Assembly (NCBI GenBank): GCA_943737045.1
Contig: CALSFV010000014.1
Coordinates: forward strand, 62,001-126,000
DNA: 64,000 nt
Direction of reading: 5' to 3'
Source of the DNA: Parapristionchus giblindavisi
Lineage: Eukaryota; Nematoda; Chromadorea; Rhabditida; Diplogasteridae
In this document: positions 63,872-64,000 of the stretch, in pieces
Numbering within the stretch: the stretch's first letter is position 1
Layout: each line of letters starts with the position of its first letter
Notes under the pieces: generated by a model
Told to the model about the DNA's origin: nothing
The model's input: the letters and a program-made list of their open reading frames with translations, nothing else
The model's database searches: none
Position numbers and translations under genes: made by a program

Positions 63872-64000
63872 AAGTGTGTCTCATTCAGAATTTTTTCCTC
63901 TTTCACATAGTATATCACTCGCTGAGTATCATTGACAATTTGACTTGTAACGAACTGTTTTGTACCAAAAACAGAGAGTACCGAAAGATAAATTTACATA
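63872..64000. repeat. Partial monomer cut by the window edge
   Basis: The first 129 bases of a further monomer are present, with 34a, 39g, 49c, 57a, 64a, 97a and 111c, a left part like S. The array clearly continues beyond the window on this side. The left edge also begins exactly at a monomer start, so the array may continue there too. Confidence 0.9.

Larger units (their letters stand above)
1..64000. repeat. 321-bp satellite DNA array, whole window
   Basis: The motif 'aagtgtgtctcattcag' recurs every 321 bases from position 1 (322, 643, 964 and so on) to 63872, always in the same orientation. Bookkeeping closes exactly: 199 complete monomers, eight of them one base short, put the last start at 63872. 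Every line I read belongs to the repeat; no spacer, inserted element or inversion was seen. Copies differ from each other at a limited set of recurring positions, so they fall into discrete subfamilies rather than drifting at random. This is the hallmark of satellite DNA homogenised by unequal exchange and gene conversion. No gene, RNA gene, promoter or terminator is supportable anywhere in the window. The family is not one I recognise. A centromeric or pericentromeric location is plausible but not shown by the sequence. Confidence 0.98.

Noticed and set aside
1..64000. CRISPR-like array
   Set aside because: There are no short direct repeats alternating with unique spacers. The whole 321-bp unit repeats, and differences are point substitutions.
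1..64000. Array of a transposon or of rDNA/histone-type tandem genes
   Set aside because: There are no terminal inverted repeats, target-site duplications, long coding frames or recognisable RNA sequence in the monomer, and its length is only 321 bp.

Overview
The whole 64,000-base window is one uninterrupted head-to-tail array of a single AT-rich satellite DNA. The monomer is 321 bp and is phased here so that it starts at base 1 with 'aagtgtgtctcattcag'. Stepping through by eye gives 199 complete monomers plus a 129-base partial one at the right edge (63872-64000). All are 321 bp except eight of 320 bp. I found no single-copy DNA, transposon, RNA gene or credible protein gene. The source is almost certainly a eukaryote, because tens of kilobases of homogenised satellite with higher-order structure are typical of centromeric, pericentromeric or other heterochromatic arrays. 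A hand count of the first monomer gives A95 C57 G48 T121 (33% GC) and 7 CpG against about 8.5 expected. That does not suggest strong methylation-driven CpG decay, which weakly favours an invertebrate or another lightly methylated genome. I do not recognise the satellite and do not name a species.

The monomer is itself an old dimer. Bases 8-62 and 161-215 match at 42 of 55 positions, offset 153 bp, so the unit is a 153 + 168 bp pair of diverged halves of about 160 bp. Variation lies at a few dozen recurrent diagnostic sites. Two stretches are almost invariant: about 66-93 and especially 241-288.

Layout. (I) 1-15729: subfamilies A, B, C and D, first as BC dimers, then ABC trimers, then a 21-monomer (6,741 bp) higher-order unit present once and then about 70% of a second time. 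(II) 15730-31130: a mosaic zone of mixed subfamilies holding seven of the eight 320-bp monomers and several short duplications with 3-, 5- and 9-monomer spacing. (III) 31131-38192: H/I/J/K/L subfamilies with a 6-monomer duplication. (IV) 38193-57773: the most ordered zone, built from a 5/6-monomer unit (M N (P) O F G), a 14-monomer unit of 4,494 bp with a 4-monomer local expansion in its second copy, and an H2-Q-R-G unit. (V) 57774-64000: a less regular edge with more private substitutions, ending in a B-type monomer otherwise seen only in the first 4 kb.

There are no genes working together. What the window records is array evolution by unequal exchange. Several chimeric monomers can be traced to their two parents, and in the best case the exchange is confined to 9 bp. 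Letter names (A, B, G and so on) are my own labels, based on diagnostic bases given in monomer coordinates. All comparisons were made by eye, so copy lists may contain occasional errors.
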